From Zeus faber (lineage: Eukaryota > Chordata > Actinopteri > Zeiformes > Zeidae), in assembly GCA_960531495.1 (NCBI GenBank), contig OY482861.1, positions 2,170,001 through 2,234,000 of the forward strand: a stretch of 64,000 nucleotides of DNA, read 5' to 3'. Positions 13,701 to 22,622 of this stretch are shown here, piece after piece; position 1 is the first letter of the stretch; each line of letters opens with the position of its first letter. The notes under the pieces were generated by a model that ran no database searches, was not told where the DNA came from, and was given only the letters and a program-made list of their open reading frames with translations. Both the position numbers and the translations under genes were made by a program.

Positions 13701-16700
13701 ATGAAAGAGTGAAAGAAAGATTGAAAGATTGAAAGAAAGATTGAAAGAAAGATTTAAAGAAAGATTGAAAGACTGAAAGAAAGAATGAAAGAAATAATTA
13801 AAGAAAGATTGAAAGAACGAATGTAAGAAAGATTGAAAGATTGAAAGATTGAAATAAAGATTGAAAGTTTGAAAGAAAGATTGAAAGAAAGATTTAAAGA
13901 AAGAAAGATTGAAAGAAATATTGAAAGAAAGATTGAAAGAATTAACAAAAGAAAGATTGAAAGAAAGAATGAAAGAAAGATTGAACGATTGGAAGAAATA
14001 TTGAATGAAAGATAGATTGAAAGTAAGATAGATTGAAAGAAAGAATGAAAGAAAGATTGAAAGATTTAAAGAATGAATGAAAGAAAGATTGAAAGATTGA
14101 AATATTGAAAGAAAGAATGAATGAAAGATTGAAAGATTGAAAGAAAGATTGAAAGATTGAAAGATTGAAATAAAGATTGAAAGTTTGAAAGAAAGATTGA
14201 AAGAAAGATTGAAAGAAAGAAAGAAATATTGAAAGAAAGATTGAAAGAAAGATTGAAAGAAAGAAAGATTGAATGATTGAATGATTGAAAGAAAGACTGA
14301 AAGAAAGAATGACGGACAGAAAGATTGAAAGAAAGAATGAAAGAAAGATTGAAAAAAAGATTGAAAGATTAAACAATTGAAAGAAAGATTGCAAGAAAGA
14401 TGGAAAGAATGAAAGATTGAAATAATGATTGAAAGTTTGAAAGAAAGATTGAAAGAAAGATTTAAACAAAGAAAGATTGAAAGTAAGAAAGATTGAAAGA
14501 AATATTGAACGAAAGATTGGAAGAAAGGATGAAAGAAAAATTGAAAGAAAGATTGAAAGAAAGATTGAAAGAAAGATTGAAAGAATGATTTAAACAAAGA
14601 AAGATTGAAAGTAAGAAAGATTGAAAGAAATATTGAACGAAAGATTGAAAGAAAGGATGAAAGAAAGATTGAAAGAAAGATTGAAAGATTGAAATATTGA
14701 AAGAAAGAATGAAAGAAAGATTGAAAGATTGAAAGAAAGATTGAAAGATTGAAAGATTGAAATAAAAATTGAAAGTTTGAAAGAAAGATTGAAAGAAAGA
14801 TTTAAAGAAAGATTGAAAGACTGAAAGAAAAAATGAAAGGCAGATTGAAAGAAAGATTGAAAGATTGCAAGAAAGAATGAAAGAAATATTGAAAGATTGA
14901 AATATTGAAAGAAAGAATGAAAGAAAGATTGAAAGATTGAAAGAAAGATTGAAAGATTGAAAGATTGAAAGATTGAAATAAAGATTGAAAGTTGAAAGAA
15001 AGATTGAAAGATTGAAAGAAAGATTGAAAGAAAGATTGAAATAAAGATTGAAAGTTTGAAAGAAAGAAAGAAAGATTGAAAGAAAGATTGAAAGAAAGAT
15101 TGAAAGAAAGATTGAAAGAAAGAATGAAACAAAGATTGAAATAAAGAATGAAAGAAAGATTGAAAGAAAGATTGAAAGAAAGAAAGATTGAAAGATTGAA
15201 TGATTGAAAGAAAGACTGAAAGAAAGAATGACGGACAGAAAGATTGAAATAAAGAATGAAAGAAAGATTGAAAAAAAGATTGAAAGATTAAACAATTGAA
15301 AGAAAGATTGCAAGAAAGATGGAAAGAATGAAAGATTGAAATAATGATTGAAAGTTTGAAAGAAAGATTGAAAGAAAGATTTAAACAAAGAAAGATTGAA
15401 AGTAAGAAAGATTGAAAGAAATATTGAACGAAAGATTGAAAGAAAGGATGAAAGAAAGATTGAAAGAAAGATTGAAAGATTGAAAGAAAGATTGAAAGAA
15501 AGATTGAAAGAATGATTTAAACAAAGAAAGATTGAAAGTAAGACAGATTGAAAGAAATATTGAACGAAAGATTGAAAGAAAGGATGAAAGAAAGATTGAA
15601 AGAAAGATTGAAAAAAAGAAACATTGAAAGAAAGATTGAACGACTGAAGGAAAGAATGAAAGAAAGATTGAAAGAAAGATTGAAAGAAAGATTTAAACAA
15701 AGAAAGATTGAACGTAAGAAAGATTGAAAGACATATTGAACGAAAGATTGAAAGAAAGGATAAAAGAAAGATTGAAAGAAAGATTGAAAGATTGAAAGAA
15801 AGATTGAAAGAAAGATTGAAAGAATTAAATATTGAAATAATGATTGAAGTTTGAAAGAAAGATTGAAAGAAAGATTTGAACAAAGATAGATTGAAAGTAA
15901 GAAAGATTGATAGAAATATTGAACGAAAGATTGAAAGAAAGGATGAAAGAAAGATTTAAACAAAGATAGATTGAAAGTAAGAAAGATTGAAAGAAATATT
16001 GAACAAAAGATTGAAAGAAAGGATGAAAGAAAGATTGAAAGAAAGATTGAAAAAAGAAAGATTGAAAGAAAGATTGAAAGAAAGATTGAAAGAATTAAAT
16101 ATTGAAATAATGATTGAAGTTTGAAAGAAAGAATGAAAGAAAGATTGAAAGATTGAAAGATTGAAAGAAAGAATGAAAAATTGAAAGAAGGAATGAAAGA
16201 ACGATTGAAAGAAAGAATGAAAGAATGAAAGAAAGATTGAAAGATTGAAAGAAATATTGAAAGAAAGAGAGAATAAAAGTAAGAAAGATTGAAAGAAAGA
16301 TTGAAAGTAATAAAGATTGAAAGAAAGAATGAAAGAAAAATTGAAAGATTGATAGATTGAAAGAAAGATTGAAAGAAAGATATAAAGAAAGATTGAAAGA
16401 CTGAAAGAAAGAATGAATAAAAGAATTAAAGAAAGATTGAGAGATTGAAAGATTGAAAGAAAGATTGAAAGAAAGAAAGATTTATAGAAAGAATGAAAGA
16501 AAGATTGAAAAAAGATTGAAAAAAAGAAAAATTGAAAGAAAGATTGAAAGAAATATTGAAAGACTGAAGGAAAGAATGAAGGAAAGATGGAAAGAAAGAT
16601 TGAATGAAAGAAAGATTGAAAGTAAGAAAGATTGAAAGAAATATTGAAAGAAAGATTGAAAGATTGAAAGAAAGAATGAAAGAAAGATTGAAAGATTGAA

Positions 16701-17089
16701 AGATTGAAAGATTGAAAGAAAGATTGAAAGAAAGAGTGAAAGATTGAAAGAAAAATTGAAAGAAAGATTGAAAGATTGAAAGATTGAAAGAAAGATTGAA
16801 AGTTTGAAAGAAATATTGAAAGACTGAAAGAAAGATTGCAAGAACGATTGAAAAAAGAAAGAAAGATTGAAAGATTCAATGAAAGAAAGATTGAAAGATT
16901 AAAAGAAAGAATGAAAGAAAGATTGAAAAATTGAAAGATTGAAAGAAAGACTAAAAGAAAGATTGAAAGAAAGATTGAAAGAAAGAAAGATTGTAAGAAA
17001 GAATGAAACAAAGATTGAAATAAAGAAAGAAAGAAAGATTGAAAGAAAGATTGAAAGAAAGATTGAAAGACTGAAAGAAAGAATTAAAG

Positions 17090-18100
17090 AAAGATTGAAA
17101 GTTTGAAAGAAAGAATAAAAGAATTAAAGAAAGATTGAAAGAAATATTGAAAGAAAGAATGAAAGAAAGATTGAAAGATTAAACAATTGAAAGAAAGATT
17201 GCAAGAAAGATTGAAAAAAGAAAGATTGAAAGAAATAATGAAAGATAGATTGAACGATTGGAAGAAATATTGAAAGATAGAAAAATTGAAAGTAAGAAAG
17301 ATTGAAAGAAATAATGAAAGAAAGATTGAAAGATTGAAAGAAAGAATGAAAGAAAGATTGAAAGATTGGAAGAAATATTGAAAGATAGAAAAATTGAAAG
17401 AAAGAAAGATTGAAAAAAAGAATTAAAGAAAGATTGAAAGATTGAAAGAAAGAATGAAAGAAAGATTGAAAGATTGAAAGATTGAAATATTGAAAGAAAG
17501 AATGAAAGAAAGATTGAAAGATTGAAAGAAATATTGAAAGAAAGAGAGATTGAAAGAAAGATTGAAAGTTTGAAAGAAAGATTGAAAGAAAGATTGAAAG
17601 ACTGAAAGAAAGAATGAAAGAAAGATTGAAAGTTTGAAAGAAAGAATAAAAGAATTAAAGAAAGATTGAAAGAAATATTGAAAGAAAGAATGAAAGAAAG
17701 ATTGAAAGATTAAACAATTGAAAGAAAGATTGCAAGAAAGATTGAAAAAAGAAAGATTGAAAGAAATAATGAAAGAAAGATTGAACGATTGGAAGAAATA
17801 TTGAAAGATAGAAAAATTGAAAGTAAGAAAGATTGAAAGAAATAATGAAAGAAAGATTGAAAGATTGAAAGAAAGAATGAAAGAAAGATTGAAAGATTGG
17901 AAGAAATATTGAAAGATAGAAAAATTGAAAGAAAGAAAGATTGAAAAAAAGAATTAAAGAAAGATTGAAGGATTGAAAGAAAGAATGAAAGAAAGATTGA
18001 AAGATTGAAAGATTGAAATATTGAAAGAAAGAATGAAAGAAAGATTGAAAGATTGAAAGAAATCTTGAAAGAAAGAGAGATTGAAAGAAAGATTGAAAGT
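17090..18100. repeat. 530-bp tandem duplication inside satellite 1
   Basis: A distinctive stretch with AATAAAAGAATTAAAG, AAACAATTG and a TTGCAAG word at about 17,111-17,560 recurs at 17,641-18,090 with an offset of 530 bp and only scattered changes. A second, shorter tandem duplication follows: the text starting AGGAATGAAAGAATG at 18,321 recurs at 18,532 (offset 211). These are local amplifications in the less orderly half of the array. Confidence 0.8.
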
Positions 18101-19510
18101 TTGAAAGAAAGATTGAAAGAAAGATTTAAAGAAAGAAAGATTGAAAGAAATATTGAAAGAAAGATTGAAAGATTGAAAGAAAGATTGAAAGAAAGAATGA
18201 AAGAAAGATTGAACGATTGAAATATTGAAATAAAGAATGAAAGTTTGAAAGAAAGATTGAAAGAAAGTTTTAAAGAAAGAAAGAAAGATTGAAATAAATA
18301 ATGAAAGAAAGATTGAAAGAAGGAATGAAAGAATGAAAGAAAGATTGAAAGATTGAAAGAAATATTGAAAGAAAGAACAATTGAAAGATTGAAAGAAAGA
18401 ATGAAAGATTGAAAGAAAGATTGAAAGATTGAAAGAAAGATTGAAAAAATGAAAGATTGAAAGAAAGAATAAAAGAAAGATTGAAAGAACGATTGAAAGA
18501 TTGAAAGAAAGAATGAAAGAAAGATTAAAGGAAGGAATGAAAGAATGAAAGAAAGATTGAAAGATTGAAAGAAATATTGAAAGAAAGAACGATTGAAAGA
18601 TTGAAAGAAAGAATGAAAGATTGAAAGAAAGATTGAAAGATTGAAAGAAAGATTGAAAAAATGAAAGATTGAAAGAAAGAATAAAAGAAAGATTGAAAGA
18701 ACGATTGAAAGATTGAAAGAAAGAATGAAAGATTGAAAGAAACATTGAAAGAAAGATTGAAAGATTGAAAGAAAGAATGAAAGAGAGATTGAAAGATTGA
18801 ATGAAAGATTGAAAGATCGATTGAAAGATTGAAAGATTGAAAGAAAGATTGAAAGAAAGATTGAAAGTTTGAAAGAAAGATTTAAAGAAAGATTGAAATA
18901 TTGAAAGAAATATTGAAAGAGAGAAAGATTAAAAGTAAGAAAGATTGAAAGAAAGAATGAAAGAAAGATTGAATGATTGAAAGATTGAAAGAAAGATTGA
19001 AAGAAAGAAAGATTGAAAGAAAGAATGAAAGATTGAAAGAAGGAATGAAAGAATGAAAGAAAGAATGAAAGAAAGATTGAAAGAAAGATTGAAAGAAATA
19101 TTGAAAGAAAGAAAGATTGAAAGTAAGAAAGATTGAAAGAAAGAATGAAAGAAAGATTGAAAGATTGAAAGAAAGATTGAAAAAAGAAAGATTGAAAGAA
19201 AGATTGAAAGAAAGATTGAACGACTGAAAGAAAGAATGAAAGAAAGATTGAAAGATAGATTGAAAGAGAGATTGAAAGAAATATTGAAAGACTGAAAGAA
19301 AGAATGAAAGAAAGATTGAAAGAAAGATTGAAAGAAAGAAAGAAAAATTGAAAGAAAGATTGAAAGATTGAAAGAAAGATTGAAAGAACGATTGAAATAA
19401 AGGAGAACGAAAGAAAGGTTGATCCATTAACATCAGCACAACCCCATTGTGTTTATTGTTCTATGATAAGATTGAAAGAAAGATTGAAAATAAGATTGAA
19501 AGAAACAAAG

Positions 19511-19892
19511 ATTGAAAGAAAGATTTAAAAAAAATGAGTACTAGTCACTTTTAAAAAATCATTTGTCCTATGGATTAAATGAATGAAAGAATGAAAGAAA
19601 GATTGAAAGAAGGATTGAAAGAAAGAAAGATTGAAAGTCATATAAATTGAAAGAAAGAATGAAAGAAAGATTGAACGATTGAAAGAAAGATTGAAAGAAA
19701 GAAAGATTGAAAGAAAGAATGAAAGACAGATTGAAAGAAAGAATGAAAGAAAGATTGAAAGAAAGAATGAAAGAATGAAAAAAAGATTTAAAGATTGAAA
19801 GAAATATTGAAAGAAAGAAAGATTGAAAGAAAGATTTAAAAAAAATGAGTACTAGTCACTTTTAAAAAATCATTTGTCCTATGGATTAAATG
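19511..19892. repeat. Array edge with duplicated flanking DNA
   Basis: A stretch of about 70 bp that includes non-satellite sequence (GAGTACTAGTCACTTTT followed by CATTTGTCCTATGGATTAAATG) occurs at 19,511-19,581 and again at 19,822-19,892, offset 311 bp. Between the copies lies satellite sequence. The second copy runs directly into unique CA-rich DNA. Another unique island, about 19,425-19,475, lies just upstream. The simplest reading is that an amplification event at the array border copied some flank along with the satellite. Confidence 0.85.
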
Positions 19893-19977
19893 CCATACAC
19901 ACTTGCATCTCTCCCCTCCCACCCCACACACATTCACATGACCAATCCTCCCAACACCCACACACACATGCGTACAT

Positions 19978-19978
<1 letters not shown>

Positions 19979-20014
<36 letters not shown>
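19979..20014. repeat. (CA)n microsatellite, left of gypsy element
   Basis: This is an uninterrupted CA dinucleotide run of 18 units. The preceding 70 bp are CA-rich and resemble the DNA before the second (CA)n tract at 22,583: both have CCCAC, then CACACACATTCACAT, then a C-rich spacer. The gypsy element lies between these two similar flanks. Confidence 0.95.
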
Positions 20015-20018
<4 letters not shown>

Positions 20019-20042
20019 CACAGGAATAAATGTACCCGTACA

Positions 20043-20559
20043 TGTTAGGCCCACGGCCTCCCAGCGCCACTAGAGGCCGCCCTTGCCCCATCTGCAGCTC
20101 CCTACTCAGACCCAATTGCACACACCTGGGATCAATTACCCGCACTGTATTTAGCCCCAGCTTCCTAGCCATTCCTTGCCAGACCGTCAACTAGCTTTCC
20201 CCGAGTTGCATCGCGATTGGCTCCCTTCCTAGTTCCTAGTTCCTAGTTCCTAGTTCCTAGTTCCTAGTTCCCAGTTCCCAGTTCCAAGTTCCTAGTTTAT
20301 GTCTTGTTGTCTCGCCTTCCCTTCACCTGTCTGTCTCCGCTTGTCGACCAGGACTCTCCACCCAGCCTGGTTCCCCGTCTCTCCACCCGGATCCTGGACC
20401 CCATCTCCTGGTCATCATCGTCCCTGCCCTGCCCTGCTCCATCCCCTCCCGACCAGGTCCCCCCGGCCAGCTCCACCGTCCCAGTTAATAAACATCCCTT
20501 GCCTGCCTCCCGTGTCCCTGTGTCGTGCGTTTGGGTTCCTCCCTGTTCGGGTCGTGACA
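20043..20559 (+). repeat. 5' LTR of gypsy element
   Basis: The 517-bp LTR has TG...CA ends. Its outer edge is fixed by the GTACA target duplication and its inner edge by comparison with the 3' copy. It holds a TATTTAG box at 20,148, a predicted RNA start near 20,178, a 7-bp minisatellite based on CTAGTTC (about 20,228-20,296, roughly ten units), and an AATAAA signal at 20,487-20,492. Confidence 0.92.
20148..20187 (+). promoter_or_regulatory. LTR promoter and predicted R start with self-priming 10-mer
   Basis: A TATA-like TATTTAG at 20,148-20,154 lies 30 bp before GCCAGACCGT (20,178-20,187). That 10-mer is the exact reverse complement of ACGGTCTGGC just after the LTR (20,562-20,571). In Tf1/sushi elements the first 11 or so bases of the RNA fold back and prime minus-strand synthesis. 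The 30-bp TATA spacing puts the RNA start exactly at this 10-mer, so the two independent signals agree. Confidence 0.75.
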
Positions 20560-20561
20560 GT

Positions 20562-20571
20562 ACGGTCTGGC
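20562..20571 (+). promoter_or_regulatory. Self-priming primer-binding site
   Basis: ACGGTCTGGC begins 2 bp after the 5' LTR end and pairs perfectly with the predicted first 10 bases of the element's own RNA (20,178-20,187). No TGG-type tRNA primer site is seen in this position. Ten matching bases at just the expected two places make self-priming the best reading, although no RNA evidence is available. Confidence 0.72.
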
Positions 20572-20580
20572 CAGGAAAAC

Positions 20581-21528
20581 ATGGACCCAGCCGACACAGA
20601 AGGGCTCCGCCGCGCACTCCGGGACAGAGGAGTGTTGCTTGGGCAACATGACCGGGTCCTCCGGGACATCGCGGAACACCTCCGGACCATCTCTGCGGCC
20701 GTCAGCAGCCTGCAGGGCCCTCCGGCCCCCGTGGCCTCCCCTGCTCCTCCGACCTGCCCTCCTTCCCCCACCAGGGCTCCCAGCGCCTCTCTCGTTCCCC
20801 CTGAGCCCCACGTTCCGGCTCCAGCGCCTTACGACGGCGATTTCGGCACCTGCCGCGCCTTCCTTGTGCAGTGCGCGGTGGTTTTCCAACAGCGGCTGTC
20901 GTCGTACGACTCCGATAGTGCCCACATCGCGTTCCTCATCTCCTGCCTGAGAGGGGCGGCTCTCGGCTGGGGTTCCGCGGTTTGGAGTCAGGGGGGTCCC
21001 GTGAGTCTCTCCTACGATCTGTTTACCCGCGAAATGAGGAGAGTCTTCGACCACCCAGTTTGCGGCAAGGAGGCCGCCAGAAGACTCCTCTCCCTCCGCC
21101 AGGGTTCCCGTAGCGTCGCCTCCCTCGTCGTCGAGTTCAGGACTCTAGCCGCGGAAAGCGGCTGGAATGACGGAGCCCTGCAGGACGTGTTCCAGCGTGC
21201 CCTGAACGAAGAGTTGCGGGACGAGCTGGCACGGTGGGACGAGCCCACGGACCTGGACCAACTAGTGGAGACCTCAATCCGCCTGGACAACCGGCTACGG
21301 GAGCGCCATCGCGAGAGGGAGGGGGCGAGCCTCCAGTCCGTGCCTCCCGCCTGGGCGGCCACGCCCCAGTCTCCAGCGCCCGCTACTCTTGGGCGCCGCA
21401 CAAGTCCCCCGACTCTCTCCGATGCCGAGCCAATGCAGCTTGGTCGCTCCCGGATCTACCCAGAGGAGCGAGCACGCCGCCTACAGACCGGTGCCTCTCT
21501 GTATTGCGGTCGGCTGGGACACCTCTGA
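20581..21528 (+). pseudogene. Gypsy gag, stop codon in the zinc knuckle
   Basis: The ATG at 20,581 follows the primer site by 9 bp and opens a 315-codon frame starting MDPADTEGLRRALRDRG, typical of fish gypsy Gag proteins. The N-terminal part is helical, a Pro/Ala-rich linker follows (about residues 45-80), and then a retrotransposon Gag capsid-like domain (about 85-225) with a YDGDFGTCRAFL segment and an LRGAALGWG segment. Gag packages the RNA into cytoplasmic particles. The single C-terminal zinc knuckle is broken twice. The residue at the first Cys position is Ser (SLYCG), and a TGA at 21,526 interrupts the knuckle between GHL and the final Cys. Downstream codons stay open in the same frame into pol. 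Confidence 0.88.
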
Positions 21529-22070
21529 GCCACCTGCCCGGTCCGGCCACGAGAGGGCGACTCCTCGGTAGGGCTACGCTCCGGCCGCTCCTTACCACGT
21601 CATCGCCCCTATGACTGCGCAATCAACCTCCTGCCAGGCGCCCCCCTCCCCTGCAGTCGCCTGTATAACGTCTCCCGGTCTGAACAGGAGGCCATGGAGA
21701 CTCACATCCGCGACTCTCTCGCTGCCAGGATTACTCGTCCCTCGTTTTCTCCGCTAGGCGCAGGGTTCTTCTTTGTTGCGGAGAAGGACAAGACCCTCCG
21801 TCCTTGCGTCGATTTCAGGGGACTGAACGATATCACGATCAAAGACAAGTACCCCTTGCCCCTGATGGATTCAGTCTTCGTCCCCATCCAGGGGGCCACC
21901 CACTTTTCCAAGCTGGACCTCCGCAACGCTTACCACCTGGTCCGCATCCGCAAAGGGGACGAGTGGAAGACTGCCTTTAACACCCCGCTCGGTCACTTTG
22001 AGTACCTTGTTATGCCCTTTGGGCTGTCAAATGCCCCAGCGGTCTTCCAGGCCCTAATTAACGGGAGGTT
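21529..22070 (+). pseudogene. Gypsy pol remnant: linker and N-terminal reverse transcriptase
   Basis: In frame with gag and after its TGA, the frame stays open through a linker ([15 protein letters not shown]) directly into the fingers and palm of reverse transcriptase. Recognisable RT blocks are [11 protein letters not shown], the TIKDKYPLP turn, [15 protein letters not shown] (carrying the first catalytic Asp) and [13 protein letters not shown]. No protease with its Asp-Ser/Thr-Gly site lies between gag and RT, so that part is deleted. The reading stops at ALIN, before the second catalytic motif (YxDD), where the sequence joins the 3' LTR. The frame then runs into the LTR until 22,170. The product could not polymerise DNA. 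Confidence 0.9.
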
Positions 22071-22442
22071 AGCAACTAGCTTTCCCCGAGTTGCATCGCC
22101 GCGTCAGCCGCGTCAGCGATTGGCTCCCTTCCTAGTTCCTAGTTCCCAGTTCCAAGTTCCAAGTTCCTAGTTTATGTCTTGTTGTCTCGCCTTCCCTTCA
22201 CCTGTCTGTCTCCGCTGGTCGACCAGGACTCTCCACCCAGCCTGGTTCCCCGTCTCTCCACCCGGATCCTGGACCCCATCTCCTGGTCATCATCGTCCCT
22301 GTCCTGCCCTGCTCCATCCCCCCCCGACCAGGTCCCCCCGGCCAGCTCCACCGTCCCGGTTAATAAACATCACTTTATTATTTGCCTGCCTCCCGTGTCC
22401 CTGTGTCGTGCGTTTGGGTTCCTCCCTGTTCTGGTCGTGACA
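22071..22442 (+). repeat. 3' LTR of gypsy element, U3 missing
   Basis: From CAACTAGC at 22,073 to the final GTGACA this matches the 5' LTR from 20,188 onward. The first 145 bp (U3, the TATA-like box and the 10-bp self-priming segment) are absent. Relative to the 5' LTR it has fewer CTAGTTC-type units (about six), an extra CGCGTCAGC-type insertion near 22,100, and an extra TTTATTA stretch after the AATAAA signal at 22,362-22,367. The two LTRs have therefore diverged in length, or came from different templates. Confidence 0.9.
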
Positions 22443-22581
22443 GTACATCCAGTATGTATACACACACAGTCATGTTAACCTATACACTGTGGTTTAAACA
22501 GGACTACGTACTACCCATATGCACTCACAGCACTGTGTATATCCTCTCCCACCACACACATTCACATAACAAACCGTCCCG

Positions 22582-22582
<1 letters not shown>

Positions 22583-22620
<38 letters not shown>
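22583..22620. repeat. (CA)n microsatellite, right of gypsy element
   Basis: This is a pure CA run of 19 units. The 40 bp before it (CCACACACATTCACATAAC) resemble the DNA before the left (CA)n tract at 19,979, suggesting a locally duplicated CA-rich unit on either side of the retroelement. Confidence 0.95.

Positions 22621-22622
<2 letters not shown>

Larger units (their letters stand above)
1..19833. repeat. Purine-skewed GAAA/GATT/GAAT satellite array
   Basis: The plus strand is made almost wholly of the 4-base words GAAA, GATT and GAAT, for example GAAAGATTGAAAGAAA, with very few cytosines. The array runs from the window start to about 19,833, with short unique stretches near its right end. 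The left part (to about 12,900) holds long near-identical blocks, and the right part is more irregular. Because the word length is 4 and stops are rare on the pyrimidine strand, long minus-strand reading frames arise (up to 473 codons at 14,462-15,883) made only of Ser, Phe, Leu, Gln, Asn, Ile and His. They have no domain and are not genes. The left end lies outside the window. Confidence 0.97.
20043..22442 (+). mobile_element. Ty3/gypsy LTR retrotransposon, Tf1/sushi-like, internally deleted
   Basis: The element starts TGTTAGG at 20,043 and ends ...GTGACA at 22,442. It is flanked on both sides by GTACA (20,038-20,042 and 22,443-22,447), a 5-bp target-site duplication, so both outer ends are original. 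The order is 5' LTR, primer site, gag, partial pol, truncated 3' LTR. At about 2.4 kb it is roughly half a full element. It lacks protease, the catalytic half of reverse transcriptase, RNase H, integrase and the U3 of the 3' LTR. Gag and the pol remnant are in one frame, as in elements with a single gag-pol ORF. Tf1/sushi assignment rests on the self-priming signal and general similarity to fish gypsy elements, and is an inference. Confidence 0.93.

Noticed and set aside
20299-20580. Extending gypsy gag upstream to 20,299
   Set aside because: This part lies inside the LTR and across the primer site. The frame is open by chance, and gag starts at the ATG after the primer site.
20297-21401. Several minus-strand frames over the gypsy gag region
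   Set aside because: They are shadows of the GC-rich gag sequence on the other strand, with no motif of their own.
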